64,000 bases of DNA. Source: Saccharina japonica. Its lineage: Eukaryota; Sar; Phaeophyceae; Laminariales; Laminariaceae. The notes below the pieces were generated by a model. It ran no database searches. It was not told the DNA's origin and worked only from the letters and a program-made list of their open reading frames with translations. Numbering within the stretch: the first letter of the stretch is position 1; each line of letters starts with the position of its first letter. The stretch is taken from positions 67,607-131,606 of the forward strand of contig MEHQ01004424.1 in NCBI GenBank assembly GCA_008828725.1, read 5' to 3'. Positions 45,061-55,424 of the stretch are shown here, one piece after another. The position numbers and the translations under genes were made by a program.

Positions 45061-45950
45061 GCGCCACGGGATTTCTCATCGGGTATATAGCACTGGTTGT
45101 TTCCCTCTAAAATCAGTGTGCAGGCTACTGCAGGTTTAGAGCTCTTCAAGTGACCACCCCTCAGAAAAATCACGGTGTGTGCACCTGCATGCAGGCTATC
45201 GTACCATGCGTCCCCAACGGACTGCAATATGTAACCCTTAACAATACTCCCATCTAGCCCCGCCCAACAAATACACCGTAGTAGCATTACGCACTGGTTT
45301 GTTTTCGAGATACTGTTACGTAAGGCATTAGTCCGTTGGGATACTGGTAAAATGGTTAACCGATCACCTATACCCAATCTAAGCCTTATAACACCCCCCC
45401 CCCGATACTGCCACTCGTACAATGACACGCGACAAATTCCGCGATTGGCCACAAAGCTACTACCGGCGCCGGTGGTTGGGGCTTAGGGCACAGTAGAACG
45501 ATTAAGGTAGTAGCAGTGTTGTGGGTGAATGGTATCCACCAGGTAGGTGGTGTGATCTTTTTTTTTTTTTAGTTTGTGATGATGTTTTCAGACGCACCTC
45601 CGTAGGGGGTGTGATGTTAGGTGATATTCAACGTACTCCCCGGTAACAAATTGACGATCGACAAACGGACCAAAAACATGTATAACCGCATGTGCTTAAG
45701 CCGGCGTCCCCGGTGGCTTGGTAGTAGGTGGTCCTCGTGCCCACTGAAATCAATTACGTGGGTTCAATTATCATCGAGTGAGTGCACACACTCGTATGAT
45801 AGGGATTTTTTCTTGCATAAAAAATTATTAGGGGAGAGCGCGAGAGCTTGAGAGTTATTAGCAATATTCGATGATAATTGACGAGCAGTTGGAATGCTGT
45901 TCCCTATGCGCGATAAAAAATGAAGGCATGTTTGTACCGGGGGGGGGGGG
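45061..45950. other. No gene seen; repeat fragments
   Basis: A GGTTAACCGATCACCTA motif lies near 45,355 and a GTGTGATCTT/GTGTGATGTTAGGTGATATTC fragment at 45,550-45,660, belonging to the GTGTGNTAAC family. There is a G run at 45,940. No protein-like frame was found. Confidence 0.4.
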
Positions 45951-47116
45951 TCCAGGCGTACACACGTAGGGGGTGTGTTGTCTAACGTACCCCCGGTGAT
46001 AAAGTGACGGTAAGAAAACGAAGTAAAAAATATATCACCCGGTGTGCTCATGTGGGGGGATGTGGGGGGGTGTGTTATCTATTAAGGGGGATGTGCTTTC
46101 TTCCGTGTTATACCCGGTATATATATATATATATATATGTGTGTGCACGATGCAAGTCGACGAGAGAAAGGAAGGGCTGAAGTCTTCTCGCGATAAAAAT
46201 CCAATGCACGAACCGTATATAGTGGGGGAGGGGGGAGAAGAGCCTCTACTTTGTGACCCCGGGTCTGAGTTACGACTATTAATATTCTTAGTATACTCGT
46301 ACGTAGGAAGGAGAGAGAAAGGGAGAGAAAGGAAGGGCGAATACATAAATTATAATGCTGCCCACAGGGGCGTCCGAAAAGTATTTTGTCGACACCTAAC
46401 TATCTAATATGGTCAGAACGGGAAAACAATCGGAGCACTGCTGTGATCCCTGGACGATTTAGCACAAAACAAGTTTTTTCAACATTTTTTTTTGAAATTT
46501 TCCAAAAACCAATCACTTGATTTTAAATACCCCCCCCCCTCCGAGGCTCAGGGGGGGTTCTTTAAAACCAAGTGATTGTTTTTTGGATTTTTTCAGAAAA
46601 CAAAACTGGTTTTGTTCTAAATCGTGCAGCGATCACAGTGCTCTTATTTGTTTTCCATTCTGACCATTTTAGATATAGTTTAGGTGTCGAAAATCTACTT
46701 TTCGGGACGCCCTCCTCGTGCTGCCCGTGCTGCATGTTGATGTTTGTTGTAAACTGTTGCGTATATATATATATATACACAACAACAGCTGTTTATGTAC
46801 GGTACTCGTTACGTATACGTACATACAGTAGTATGATACGGTACGTATTCATTTCGTGAAACTTATTTCCTGCCCCTGGTCGGTTAACTTCTGAAATATG
46901 AAATATTTGTTCCCTCTCACCTGAAAGACCAGACGTTCCAAACGATCCCGACGTTCCGACGCTCCCTCCCAATTCTACATATTTGATATACCTGCTCAGA
47001 AATAATTCACAGCCAGTCCCGCCCGTCCGTACGCCCGTAAAACCTGGTACGTAGCTGTTTGCGGTGCTATAAAGGCGCCCGACAAACAAACAAGAAAGTG
47101 GGATGGCAAGAAGAAC
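45951..47116 (+). repeat. 1.17-kb direct repeat, copy 1
   Basis: From TCCAGGCGTACACACG to GGATGGCAAGAAGAACA. It is almost identical to 48,576-49,743, differing in a TA-run length and a few bases. It ends five codons into a reading frame that is complete only after copy 2. Here the frame meets TAG at codon 8. Confidence 0.95.
46148..46347 (+). repeat. SINE body without tRNA head, in direct repeat copy 1
   Basis: GATGCAAGTCGACGAGAGAAAG, CTGAAGTCTTCTCGCGATAA, GTGGGGGAGG and CTTTGTGACCCCGGGTCTG match the SINE bodies. It is interrupted by about 25 bp (ATTAATATTCTTAGTATACT) and lacks the A tail. Confidence 0.75.
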
Positions 47117-48575
47117 ATGTTCCTAGATTGCAAATCTGGATGCCCTGACTGCCCAGCAGTCTGATGAGATGTTTTAAGGTCGTTGCATTAGAGGACAGAG
47201 CGAGAGAGAGAGAGCGGAGAGAGCGCGGAGTGCTCGAACCCTCCTCCCGCACGAGGCAAGAATTCCACAATAACGCCTGCGAATATATACGCAACCCTCT
47301 ACAACTTTTGTAACCGTCGTTGCTGACACGATCCAAACGAACACCCTCCCTGGCTCTTGACAGCAATGACAAGACCGAAAGGACATTCAAGACAAGCTAG
47401 AACCTAACAGCCAACAACAGTCCCGCAGGAGGAAACCCGGCCACCGGGTCAAAACCCCCTGTANGAGACGTGATAACGTTAGTGCCAGTACCGGTAAGCG
47501 CGCTGGTCCCAGAGAAAAAACGACATAATCGTCGCCCGAGGCGTGGCAGCAGCAGCAGCAGCTACGGGTGGGGTCGAAGCCGCAGACTCGTTCGGCCCAT
47601 TGTGAGGGGGTGCAGCAGTTACCGCCATGCTGGTGTTCATACCGGTGCGGGCTGCTTGTGGATTGTGAATGATATCCATCCACCAGGTGGTGTGATAATT
47701 GTGGGGTTTGACACTGTATTCAGGCGTAGGTGTGTTATCTAACGTACCCCCGGTGATAAAGTGACGGTAAGCAAACGAAGTAAAGAATATATCACCCTGT
47801 GTGCTTATGTGGGGGGGTGTGTTATCTAAGGGGGGTGTGCTCTCTTCCGTGTTATACGGTAGCGGCACAACTTTTCCAAACAGCAGTTATCTACAGACAA
47901 CTAAACGTTTTCGAACAGTAGCTGTCTGCAGACTTTGGGCTTGCACAACTAACAGACCGCGACCAGATCCAGGGGGTGTGGCAATGAGAGCGTGTGATAA
48001 CGGTATATCAATGATTGCTATGGAGTAGTGTGAACAGACCCCGGCCATGACGCAGGGGTACGTTAGCAAGGGGTGTGCTAACGCATGACAAGCTTTGTCC
48101 AAAACCAGTTTGTTGTTCTATTCTCACGTATTTCCGGTGATGATAAGGCAAACGCTTGAAACCCGGGGATAACAGCAAAAATCCCCGCCGTGCTACGATA
48201 CCGCAAAACGGCTACCGGTACCGGTACCGTACAGGTACTCATTGGTGAAACTCCGAGGGTCGGACCGCAAGTGCTGCAGGTGCTTCGCCGGTACCGGTAC
48301 CAGTAGCCGGGGTTTGGCACACGGCGGACGTAGGAGACGTGATAACGTTAGTGTCAGTACCGGTAAGCGCGCTGGTCCCAGAGAAAAAACGACATAATCG
48401 TCGCCCGAGGCGTGGCAGCAGCAGCAGCTACGGGTGGGGTCGAAGCCGCAGACTCGTTCGGCCTACTTAGAGGGGGTGCAGCAGTTGTCTTCATGTTGGT
48501 GTCCATACCGGTGCGGGTTGATTGTGAATTGTGAATTATATCCCATCCACCAGGTGTGTTGCGTTTAACACGGTT
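47117..48575. repeat. Interval between direct repeats, with an internal about 230-bp duplication
   Basis: 47,464-47,700 and 48,331-48,560 share GACGTGATAACGTTAGTG, ACCGGTAAGCGCGCTGGTCC, CGACATAATCGTCGCCCG and the CAGCAG-rich end. GTGTGNTAAC-family sequence (GTACCCCCGGTGATAAAGTG, CTCTTCCGTGTTATAC) lies at 47,728-47,860 and 47,970-48,290. There is a single ambiguous base at 47,464. No gene was recognised. Confidence 0.75.
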
Positions 48576-49743
48576 TCCAGGCGTACACACGTAGGGGGTG
48601 TGTTGTCTAACGTACCCCCGGTGATAAAGTGACGGTAAGAAAACGAAGTAAAAAATATATCACCCGGTGTGCTCATGTGGGGGGATGTGGGGGGGTGTGT
48701 TATCTATTAAGGGGGATGTGCTTTCTTCCGTGTTATACCCGGTATATATATATATATATATATGTGTGTGCACGATGCAAGTCGACGAGAGAAAGGAAGG
48801 GCTGAAGTCTTCTCGCGATAAAAATCCAATGCACGAACCGTATATAGTGGGGGAGGGGGGAGAAGAGCCTCTACTTTGTGACCCCGGGTCTGAGTTACGA
48901 CTATTAATATTCTTAGTATACTCGTACGTAGGAAGGAGAGAGAAAGGGAGAGAAAGGAAGGGCGAATACATAAATTATAATGCTGCCCACAGGGGCGTCC
49001 GAAAAGTATTTTGTCGACACCTAACTATCTAATATGGTCAGAACGGGAAAACAATCGGAGCACTGCTGTGATCCCTGGACGATTTAGCACAAAACAAGTT
49101 TTTTCAACATTTTTTTTTGAAATTTTCCAAAAACCAATCACTTGGTTTTAAAGACCCCCCCCCCTCCGAGGCTCAGGGGGGGTTCTTTAAAACCAAGTGA
49201 TTGTTTTTTGGATTTTTTCAGAAAACAAAACTGGTTTTGTTCTAAATCGTGCAGCGATCACAGTGCTCTTATTTGTTTTCCATTCTGACCATTTTAGATA
49301 TAGTTTAGGTGTCGAAAATCTACTTTTCGGGACGCCCTCCTCGTGCTGCCCGTGCTGCATGTTGATGTTTGTTGTAAACTGTTGCGTATATATATATATA
49401 TATATACAACAACAGCTGTTTATGTACGGTACTCGTTACGTATACGTACATACAGTAGTATGATACGGTACGTATTCATTTCGTGAAACTTATTTCCTGC
49501 CCCTGGTCGGTTAACTTCTGAAATATGAAATATTTGTTCCCTCTCACCTGAAAGACCAGACGTTCCAAACGATCCCGACGTTCCGACGCTCCCTCCCAAT
49601 TCTACATATTTGATATACCTGCTCAGAAATAATTCACAGCCAGTCCCGCCCGTCCGTACGCCCGTAAAACCTGGTACGTAGCTGTTTGCGGTGCTATAAA
49701 GGCGCCCGACAAACAAACAAGAAAGTGGGATGGCAAGAAGAAC
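48576..49743 (+). repeat. 1.17-kb direct repeat, copy 2
   Basis: Matches 45,951-47,116 at an offset of 2,625-2,627 bp. Its right end lies inside the first codons of the gene at 49,730, so the unit contains that gene's immediate 5' flank. Confidence 0.95.
48773..48972 (+). repeat. SINE body without tRNA head, in direct repeat copy 2
   Basis: Duplicate of the 46,148-46,347 body, carried along by the 1.17-kb duplication. Confidence 0.75.
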
Positions 49744-50180
49744 AACAGCAATGCACCGACGATGTGGACCCTCCCTGCTGTACGCGAGCTTGGTTGCCGC
49801 GTGCCTCATGAAACCTTCGTCGGCATCGTTTCTACCGGTCGTGGTGGGTGTAATTGTTGGTGGGGCGCTTGGACGGATGTCCAAAAAGACTCCCCCTCGG
49901 TGGCATCATAATGATCAGCAACATCGTCATCAGGTGCGCGGAGTCATAGAGCACGGTATATGGATCTATCTATATACATACGTATTATATTATATGTACT
50001 CGTACAGCAGTAGTACATACCTGGTATATGTACGTATGTACCAGGTATGTATGTGGTTGCGGGACCGTTCTGTGCAAGTGTTACTACTATTCATATTAAT
50101 AATACTATTGGTACTAATACGTACGTACAGTACTGTAGCAACTAACTGTAATAATAACATTTCAGGTGCACGCTGAGTAA
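49730..50180 (+). CDS. Small hydrophobic-N-terminus protein, two exons (putative)
   Basis: Exon 1, 49,730-49,933 (68 codons), starts ATGGCAAGAAGAACAACAGC. It has a basic N terminus, a hydrophobic stretch (LLYASLVAACLM, residues about 16-27), a second one (FLPVVVGVIVGGALG, about 34-48) and a His/Gln-rich end. It meets a CAG/GTGCGC donor. An acceptor ATTTCAG at 50,160-50,165 in the same phase gives a 4-codon terminal exon ending at TAA, for about 72 residues. A signal peptide plus one membrane helix is the likely topology. No family is recognised. Reading through the intron would also be open for a while, so the structure is tentative. Confidence 0.35.
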
Positions 50181-50347
50181 AAAAAAAACACACACACACT
50201 TGCCGCCATAATAACCCTTTGACCCTAAACAACCCTGACCCCTGACCCTGCTCCCGATCCCACCGGGACCTGAGCCCCCTCAGAATATAATCTACAGTAG
50301 TAGATACTCGTACGTCCAAAAGTGTATAGTTAGGCGCCGGCAAAAAA

Positions 50348-50542
50348 ATGCACCTGGCTGGGTCATTATTCCCCAGAAACAGGCACGATGTGATTTTGGC
50401 CAATCAATTCCGTGATGGCTCGTGGGGTGTGTTCCGACTCGATTCCAGGCTGTACCCGTTTTGGACTCCAACCAGGGCAGATCTATACGACCCATTTCTG
50501 GTTACTGCCCAACATGTTTTGCAACCCGCGGGTTACAAATAA
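50348..50542 (+). CDS. Hypothetical ORF, 64 residues
   Basis: An ATG-led frame of ordinary composition (MHLAGSLFPRNRHDVILANQ, LYPFWTPTRADLYDPF). It may be a short gene or an exon following the small gene. No family is recognised. Confidence 0.2.
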   Translation: MHLAGSLFPRNRHDVILANQFRDGSWGVFRLDSRLYPFWTPTRADLYDPFLVTAQHVLQPAGYK

Positions 50543-50701
50543 TGGGCGCTCCCCGGGGTGTATCCACGATTCATAGCCCGTACTGCTGTGCTGTAGATTC
50601 TTCCAATTCAGGTCGAAGCTCACAACAATAACAACAACAGGCAGTGCATCTATGATATATACAAGACACTATTAATAACTACTACCAGGTATGTATATAT
50701 T

Positions 50702-51173
50702 ATTAGGGGGGACCATATGTCGGTCGCCCCGATGGTCTAGAGGTAACCTCGAACGCTTCTGAACGTTGATGTCTGGAGTTCGAATCTCACGTGGGTCGGA
50801 CTTTTTGAGTTTATTTGCAAAAATAAATAAAAAAACGGAATCAACTGCTGAGAGCGCCAATTAATAGTAGCGTGGGTAGGCGCAATTCGATGCGAGTCGA
50901 CGAGGGAAGGAAAGGCTGAAGTCTTCTCGCGATAAAAATGCAAGGCAAGAACCGTAGTGGGGGAGGAGGGAGAGGAGCCTACTTTGTGACCCCGGATCTG
51001 AGTTACGACTAGGGAGGAGAGAGAAAAGAAGGGCGAAGATAATAAATGGGATGGACAAAAAAAAAAAAAAAAAAAAAAAATCGTAACTAGGACCTACGGT
51101 ATACCCAAAAGCCTATATATTTCCTAATTTTTACTAACAATATTTGGTCCTATTTCTATTAGGCCCCGTATAT
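50702..51173 (+). repeat. Family A element, copy 6, split by a SINE
   Basis: The left 17 bp (ATTAGGGGGGACCATATG) and the right part from 51,082 (TAACTAGGACCTACGGTATAC, AAAAGCCTATATATTTCC, TTACTAACAATATTTGGTCC, ATTAGGCCCCGTA) join to give a normal family A element. Confidence 0.7.
50719..51080 (+). mobile_element. tRNA-derived SINE, copy 2 (most complete)
   Basis: 362 bp. The tRNA-like head (50,719-50,799) has A-box GATGGTCTAGAGGTAACC and B-box GAGTTCGAATCTC (50,776-50,788), followed by a TTTTT run. The body runs from CTGAGAGCGCCAATTAATAG through GCGAGTCGACGAGGGAAGG and GGGGGAGGAGGGAGAGGAGC to AATAAATGGGATGG. It ends in an A25 tail. The head has a Gln-like CTTCTGAA anticodon region but poor acceptor pairing. 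No ORF is present, so it would depend on another element's machinery. Confidence 0.85.
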
Positions 51174-51262
51174 TAATACCAGGTATACCCTGTTAATACT
51201 ACCTGGTAAAATGGCGATCGTATCGGAGGGTCCAAAATAATGGAACCACGGATTCGATCAGA

Positions 51263-51852
51263 ATGTCTCAGGATGAGTATCCCAGAGAGGTCACTTCTCT
51301 TTTTCGCTCCCGAAACCTCGTGAGCGCACGAGTCGGTCGCGAAATTATTGAGAGCATGCCTAGGACTACCCGGGCGACACCGACCCTTCCGACAGACGCG
51401 CCCCAGACAGGCGTGACTGCCCCTAGTTCCGGAGTCGCCCGCGAAGTTGACAGACCCAAAGAACGATTGAGCTTTGGAAACGTTTGGAGATCCGATGCAG
51501 ACCTAACCTCCGGGAGACTTGGGAGAAGACTTTCTATGTTTACACAACATCCCCCATGATTCGGAGCACTGTATCGGCCTGCGTACGTACGGCGCCGGCT
51601 AGCAAGGCTCACGCGGGAGTCGCGGAGCAGCTAGCGTCGCCAACCATGAGAGGGCTGAGCAAGGACGTTAGCGACTTGGTCGGGCTTACCGCCAGGTTGC
51701 CCCCCCCCCCCCCGAGGAACGCGTGGGTGTTCGTTGTGGGACGCTTGCGAACCCCTGTTTTATGCTTCCTGCTTATCACTTTGCGGTGGAGCGCTAGTCG
51801 TGCATCTGGGCTGGTGTGCTTCCTAGCGCGAACTGCATCTCGATGTCCGTAG
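51263..51852 (+). CDS. Two overlapping hypothetical ORFs
   Basis: 51,263-51,559 is ATG-led (SRNLVSARVGREIIESM, then Thr/Pro-rich, then RPKERLSFGNVWRSDADL). 51,484-51,852 is in another frame and contains SKAHAGVAEQLASPTMRGLS before a C run coding for prolines. The compositions are protein-like and a frameshift or intron could link them. No family is recognised, and the minus strand is also open across 51,268-51,612. Confidence 0.25.
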
Positions 51853-52155
51853 TCTTTACAGCTAGTTTTTCCTACACGATGAGTTCGTGGTCCTACTTGG
51901 TCGTACGGTGCTCATGGTACGCACGTACGTGGCGTAGCTGTTTGCCCCTCCTTTGTCTACCGTGGTGCTCTGGGCTGCGGGCTTGAGTGGTGCCGTGTAC
52001 GTAGCGATGTCAAACTACACGCCTTGTTATGCATTGCCATTGCTGCTGACTCAATTTTCGTAGTCTATGCAAGAAGCGAACTCTCGGTGGCCTTCAGTGG
52101 TTTATAAGTCACCTTGATCTCACTGAAAATATTGTTCTCATATACAAGGATCGGA

Positions 52156-52179
52156 CGGGGCCGCCTATCGGCGGCCCCG
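52156..52179. other. Perfect GC-rich hairpin
   Basis: CGGGGCCGCC-TATC-GGCGGCCCCG: a 10-bp stem with a 4-base loop in otherwise mixed sequence, between the weak ORFs ending at 51,852 and starting at 52,340. It could act as an RNA hairpin or a replication block. No T run follows. Confidence 0.7.
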
Positions 52180-52339
52180 CCCTCCATAAAAGTTGGAGAG
52201 TGAAGATAAAAGAGTAAATTGAGAAGTGATGGCGGTACCAAGAGGTGGAGGTTTCCGCAGGGAATTAAGTAACATTTGAAAAGTGGAAACGCAATGTGTG
52301 TAAGTGTGAAGGTGACAATTTAAAAAGCGCGAACGCATT

Positions 52340-52630
52340 GTGTATAAGTGTGACCGTGACGAAACATCAATTCCCAAAGGACAAAGGAAAAAGAAAACGG
52401 CGAGGGAAAAAGCACCTTGCGTGAAAGGGTTTAAAAGCGCTTTGGTCCGTGGCCGTGACATTGCCGTCCGGGAGGGGAAAAAATCCCATTGGACGTGCGC
52501 ATTTGGCGCCAAAAATGAAGTTGCCAAACTCCACGTAGCACCGGTCACGACGGTCGCTCGCCTCAAAGTATTAACCACGGCGCTCCTCGCGCTGCAACAC
52601 TACTCCCAAAGATTATGCATAAAATGCTGA
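52340..52630 (+). CDS. Hypothetical basic ORF, 96 residues
   Basis: An ATG-led frame rich in Lys and Arg (KGQRKKKTAREK), then AVREGKKSHWTCAFGAK and VARLKVLTTALLALQHYSQR. No family is recognised. A 137-codon minus-strand frame overlaps it, so coding status is uncertain. Confidence 0.2.
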   Translation: MYKCDRDETSIPKGQRKKKTAREKAPCVKGFKSALVRGRDIAVREGKKSHWTCAFGAKNEVAKLHVAPVTTVARLKVLTTALLALQHYSQRLCIKC

Positions 52631-53095
52631 AAAAGAGTCATAGCCCTTCTGACGGTACGCATGTTGGCCGAGCAGATGAATGCAGTCAGACCAAACCCCC
52701 ACCGAAGCGCTTATTTTGGCCATGTACTACGTAGAAGGCTATCCTTTCCTCATCAAACTTTAGAGAAGAACCCTTTTCGGCGAACTCACTATCGTATATG
52801 TAAAACCTACCAGTACTACTGTTTGAAACATTCATACAAAGAACCGGTGGAAAGAACAAAAAAATGCCCCGTGTAAAACAAACAAAAAAACGGGAAAATC
52901 GGCCGATCGACTAAACTCGGGAAGAAGATTTGTCCGATCGGCTAGTCCCTGAATACTTGTTCCCTTCATCAACCATCCCTCTTCCAGAACCCAACCCCAA
53001 AACCACCCTGCTCGGAAATGTAAGGACCATTTGGGTACTGATATGATTACCAAAACCATCTTAAAATTTCGGATAGGGAGGTGGCATTGATGCCG

Positions 53096-53140
53096 ACTGC
53101 TGCTGCTGCTGCTGCTGCTTCTGCTGCTGCGGTGCTCTTG
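53096..53140 (+). repeat. (CTG)n tract
   Basis: About 12 CTG/CTT units. On the minus strand it gives poly-Ser/Ala in a 189-codon frame (52,832-53,401) that otherwise looks like chance. Confidence 0.8.
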
Positions 53141-53481
53141 TTTGATTTTTGAAGGAAAACGTGATGGCCTAGAGGGAGTAGAGGGTGCTCCTGCTGCTGC
53201 TGGCAAGCGCCAGGGCTCAGGGTCCACGGAGACGAAGCTACTGCTCTGCTGCTGGCATGATTGTAGTCGAGTGCTGGTTCTGCTGTGGTCTGGGTACACG
53301 TAAGCACGGTAAACCTGTGCATGTGGCCTCCCTGGGTAGAGGAGGGTACAACACGTAGAGGGACACAGACAGCATGGACAGGCTGCGTCGCCCCCTGGCA
53401 TTCTACCCTCTCACGGCGATAGAGCGCACGCTCCTACGCAACTAGCTACACACTACAGCGGGGGTACACCACCACACCAGC

Positions 53482-53709
53482 ATGGTCAAGGAGCTGCACA
53501 GCAAGCGTCTCTCTCTATCTCGCACGCGCACCCATCTCTCTTCTGCTCTCAGCAAGATGTGGTATATGGCACGCGGGGGGTTTCAACTTTTTGCGAATGT
53601 CCGCCACGCCGGGGAGAGAGCGAGCCGTCCCCGGGAGGGCTTCGTAAGCCCCCCGCTGGCCGAGTTCGACGCAGGCGCCCGCTCGTTCGCCCGAGACACC
53701 GAGGGCTGA
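53482..53709 (+). CDS. Hypothetical GC-rich ORF, 75 residues
   Basis: An ATG-led frame (MVKELHSKRLSLSRTRTHLS, FQLFANVRHAGERA, PPLAEFDAGARSFARD) in a GC-rich island, with other frames also open. No family is recognised. Confidence 0.2.
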   Translation: MVKELHSKRLSLSRTRTHLSSALSKMWYMARGGFQLFANVRHAGERASRPREGFVSPPLAEFDAGARSFARDTEG

Positions 53710-53854
53710 TGTGTGGGAAGGGCGTGGCACGCTCGCGCGGCGGTCGCCGGCTCGGCGGCGGACAGTAGACCAAGCTTTGTGAAGTGTACCGGATTCAGAG
53801 TAGGGTCAATTGGCCCGCTTCACGCTCAGCGCTCCAACGTAGTATTAGTTACCC

Positions 53855-54125
53855 ATACAAGGGGGGATTCGCCGCGGCGGGCTGACGCCCGCCTGCGGCT
53901 ACACGCAATGCCCGTAACGGCGAGGAGTAGCCTACTGAGGTAGATTAGTAGCTAAGCTTAGGGCGAACAAAGCGACTCTGTACTGCCAAGGGGTGTACAG
54001 CAGTAGTACATGACACCTAATAATGAAAAACACTCACAAACGGAGGCTAGGTTTCTTATTTACATGAGAGGAGAGGATGCGTTTTATACTAGCTTCAATA
54101 TAACGGCTTCCGAATTTCATTTTCT
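53855..54125 (+). repeat. Diverged third copy of part of the inverted-repeat arm
   Basis: GATTCGCCGCGGCGGGCTGA, GCCCGCCTGCGGCTAC, CCCGTAACGGCGAGGAGTAG, TAAGCTTAGGGCG and CTGCCAAGGGGTGTACA match 61,045-61,330 in order, and the left arm near 59,100-59,245 in reverse. It lies outside the arms and is clearly more diverged. Confidence 0.8.
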
Positions 54126-54539
54126 TTACACGCATCCTCCACGACACCAAGCCGGCGAGAGCGTACCGTGCCGCCGGCAGTCCGCCGGCGCCCCGCTAGC
54201 ATAATCCAACACCGCTCGTCCGTGTCATACTCTAGCTACACCTCTCAAGCCTCTGTGCTCCCATCGGTTGTTGTGTTGTGTTGGGGCGTTCTGCGTCGGT
54301 AGAATGCTCGGTGTGTGTAGGCCAATGAAACTGAGAGCCAAAAGTTACCGTAACTTTTGATCAAGTCCTTACTTCGCTAAAGTACTTTTTTTCGCCGTTT
54401 TTCCAAAAAATTACCTCAAATCCTCCCGTCGGGAGATTTTTTAGAGAAGTAAAAGTAAGAAAAAAAAACGCGAACACTCTATTATCCCATCAGAGCCGAG
54501 GGTTTATCTGACAGGGAAGAGCATCATTGCCCTTCCATT

Positions 54540-54800
54540 GTCATGATTGTCCCGAATACGAAGGGCATCCAAGTAATACAAACACGGATACATTACATAT
54601 TATCCTGAGGTAATTACCGGTCTTCCAAGCCCATACTATAACACTAGCCCATCCTGAGAGCCGTATATGCAGAAATATGTGAAATTCGGGGGAATCCCAA
54701 ATCCACGAACTCGAACATGAGTCGAAGATTCAGATGTGGCTCCTCAAAACCCACTCCCACACCTCTGAGTTGCTAGGCCGGGAAAAAGGCTAAGAAAGGC
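54540..54800 (+). repeat. Dispersed repeat K, copy 2
   Basis: Matches 39,060-39,320 in block order (see there), ending GAGTTGCTAGGCC against GAATGGCGAGGCC. Confidence 0.6.
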
Positions 54801-54821
54801 AATCGAACAAAACAACAGGCG

Positions 54822-55160
54822 CTATGATGAAGGAAGCCAACGTTCTAAACCTCCCGAAGGTGTGCCGCCGCGGCGGTGACTGCATATGCGTGCTTCTTGC
54901 CATCGTCTGTAAGCGTCATCGTCGCCGAGTCTTGCAAGGTCGGGGTTCAAACGGCCGCTCGCATCAACAAAGCTATGCCTACAGCAGTGTTTTATGGAGA
55001 GTGTGTCTTCATGACAGTTAAGGCAGTGCTCCCAGTTTTCTCGGAGGGCAGCGGCACGGTCGGAGGGTGAAGGAAAGGCCGCTCCGGAGAGGAGGGTCGT
55101 CGGTCTTGAAGGAGGCACAAACAGCGAAAACGTCTTGGTGTTCTTCCAGAGGCCAGCAGT
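54822..55160 (-). CDS. Unrecognised minus-strand ORF segment
   Basis: A segment of about 110 codons ending at TAG near 54,822 reads AALRENWEHCLNCHEDTLSI, then RHSFVDASGRLNPDLARLG and DDDAYRRWQEARI. The Cys/His spacing is suggestive of metal binding but matches no pattern I know. It is not a plausible continuation of the decarboxylase exon upstream. The plus strand is also open. Confidence 0.25.
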   Translation of the reverse strand, partial: TAGLWKNTKTFSLFVPPSRPTTLLSGAAFPSPSDRAAALRENWEHCLNCHEDTLSIKHCCRHSFVDASGRLNPDLARLGDDDAYRRWQEARICSHRRGGTPSGGLERWLPSS

Positions 55161-55424
55161 TACCTGTAGTTGTAAGATGTTAAGCCAAGAACTGGAGAGG
55201 CTACCAATGGGCCAGATTGTATGTATGGAGAGCTTTGTATAAGATATCATGCGTATAATTGCGTACTTTGTAGGTGCAATCCAAGATCCACATGGTGTAC
55301 GTGTGAGAAGAAAACCCAAGTACAACTGCGGCTCTTTGCCTTCCACTTGTTTGTGCGTGTCATCACAGACAGAGAGAGATACGCCCATAATCCAAAAACT
55401 CTCCCCACATACGTTTACACGCAC

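Noticed and set aside
50719-50800. Possible functional tRNA gene (Gln-like anticodon region)
   Set aside because: A-box, B-box and a following T run are present, but acceptor and T stems pair poorly and the sequence continues into a SINE body with an A tail.
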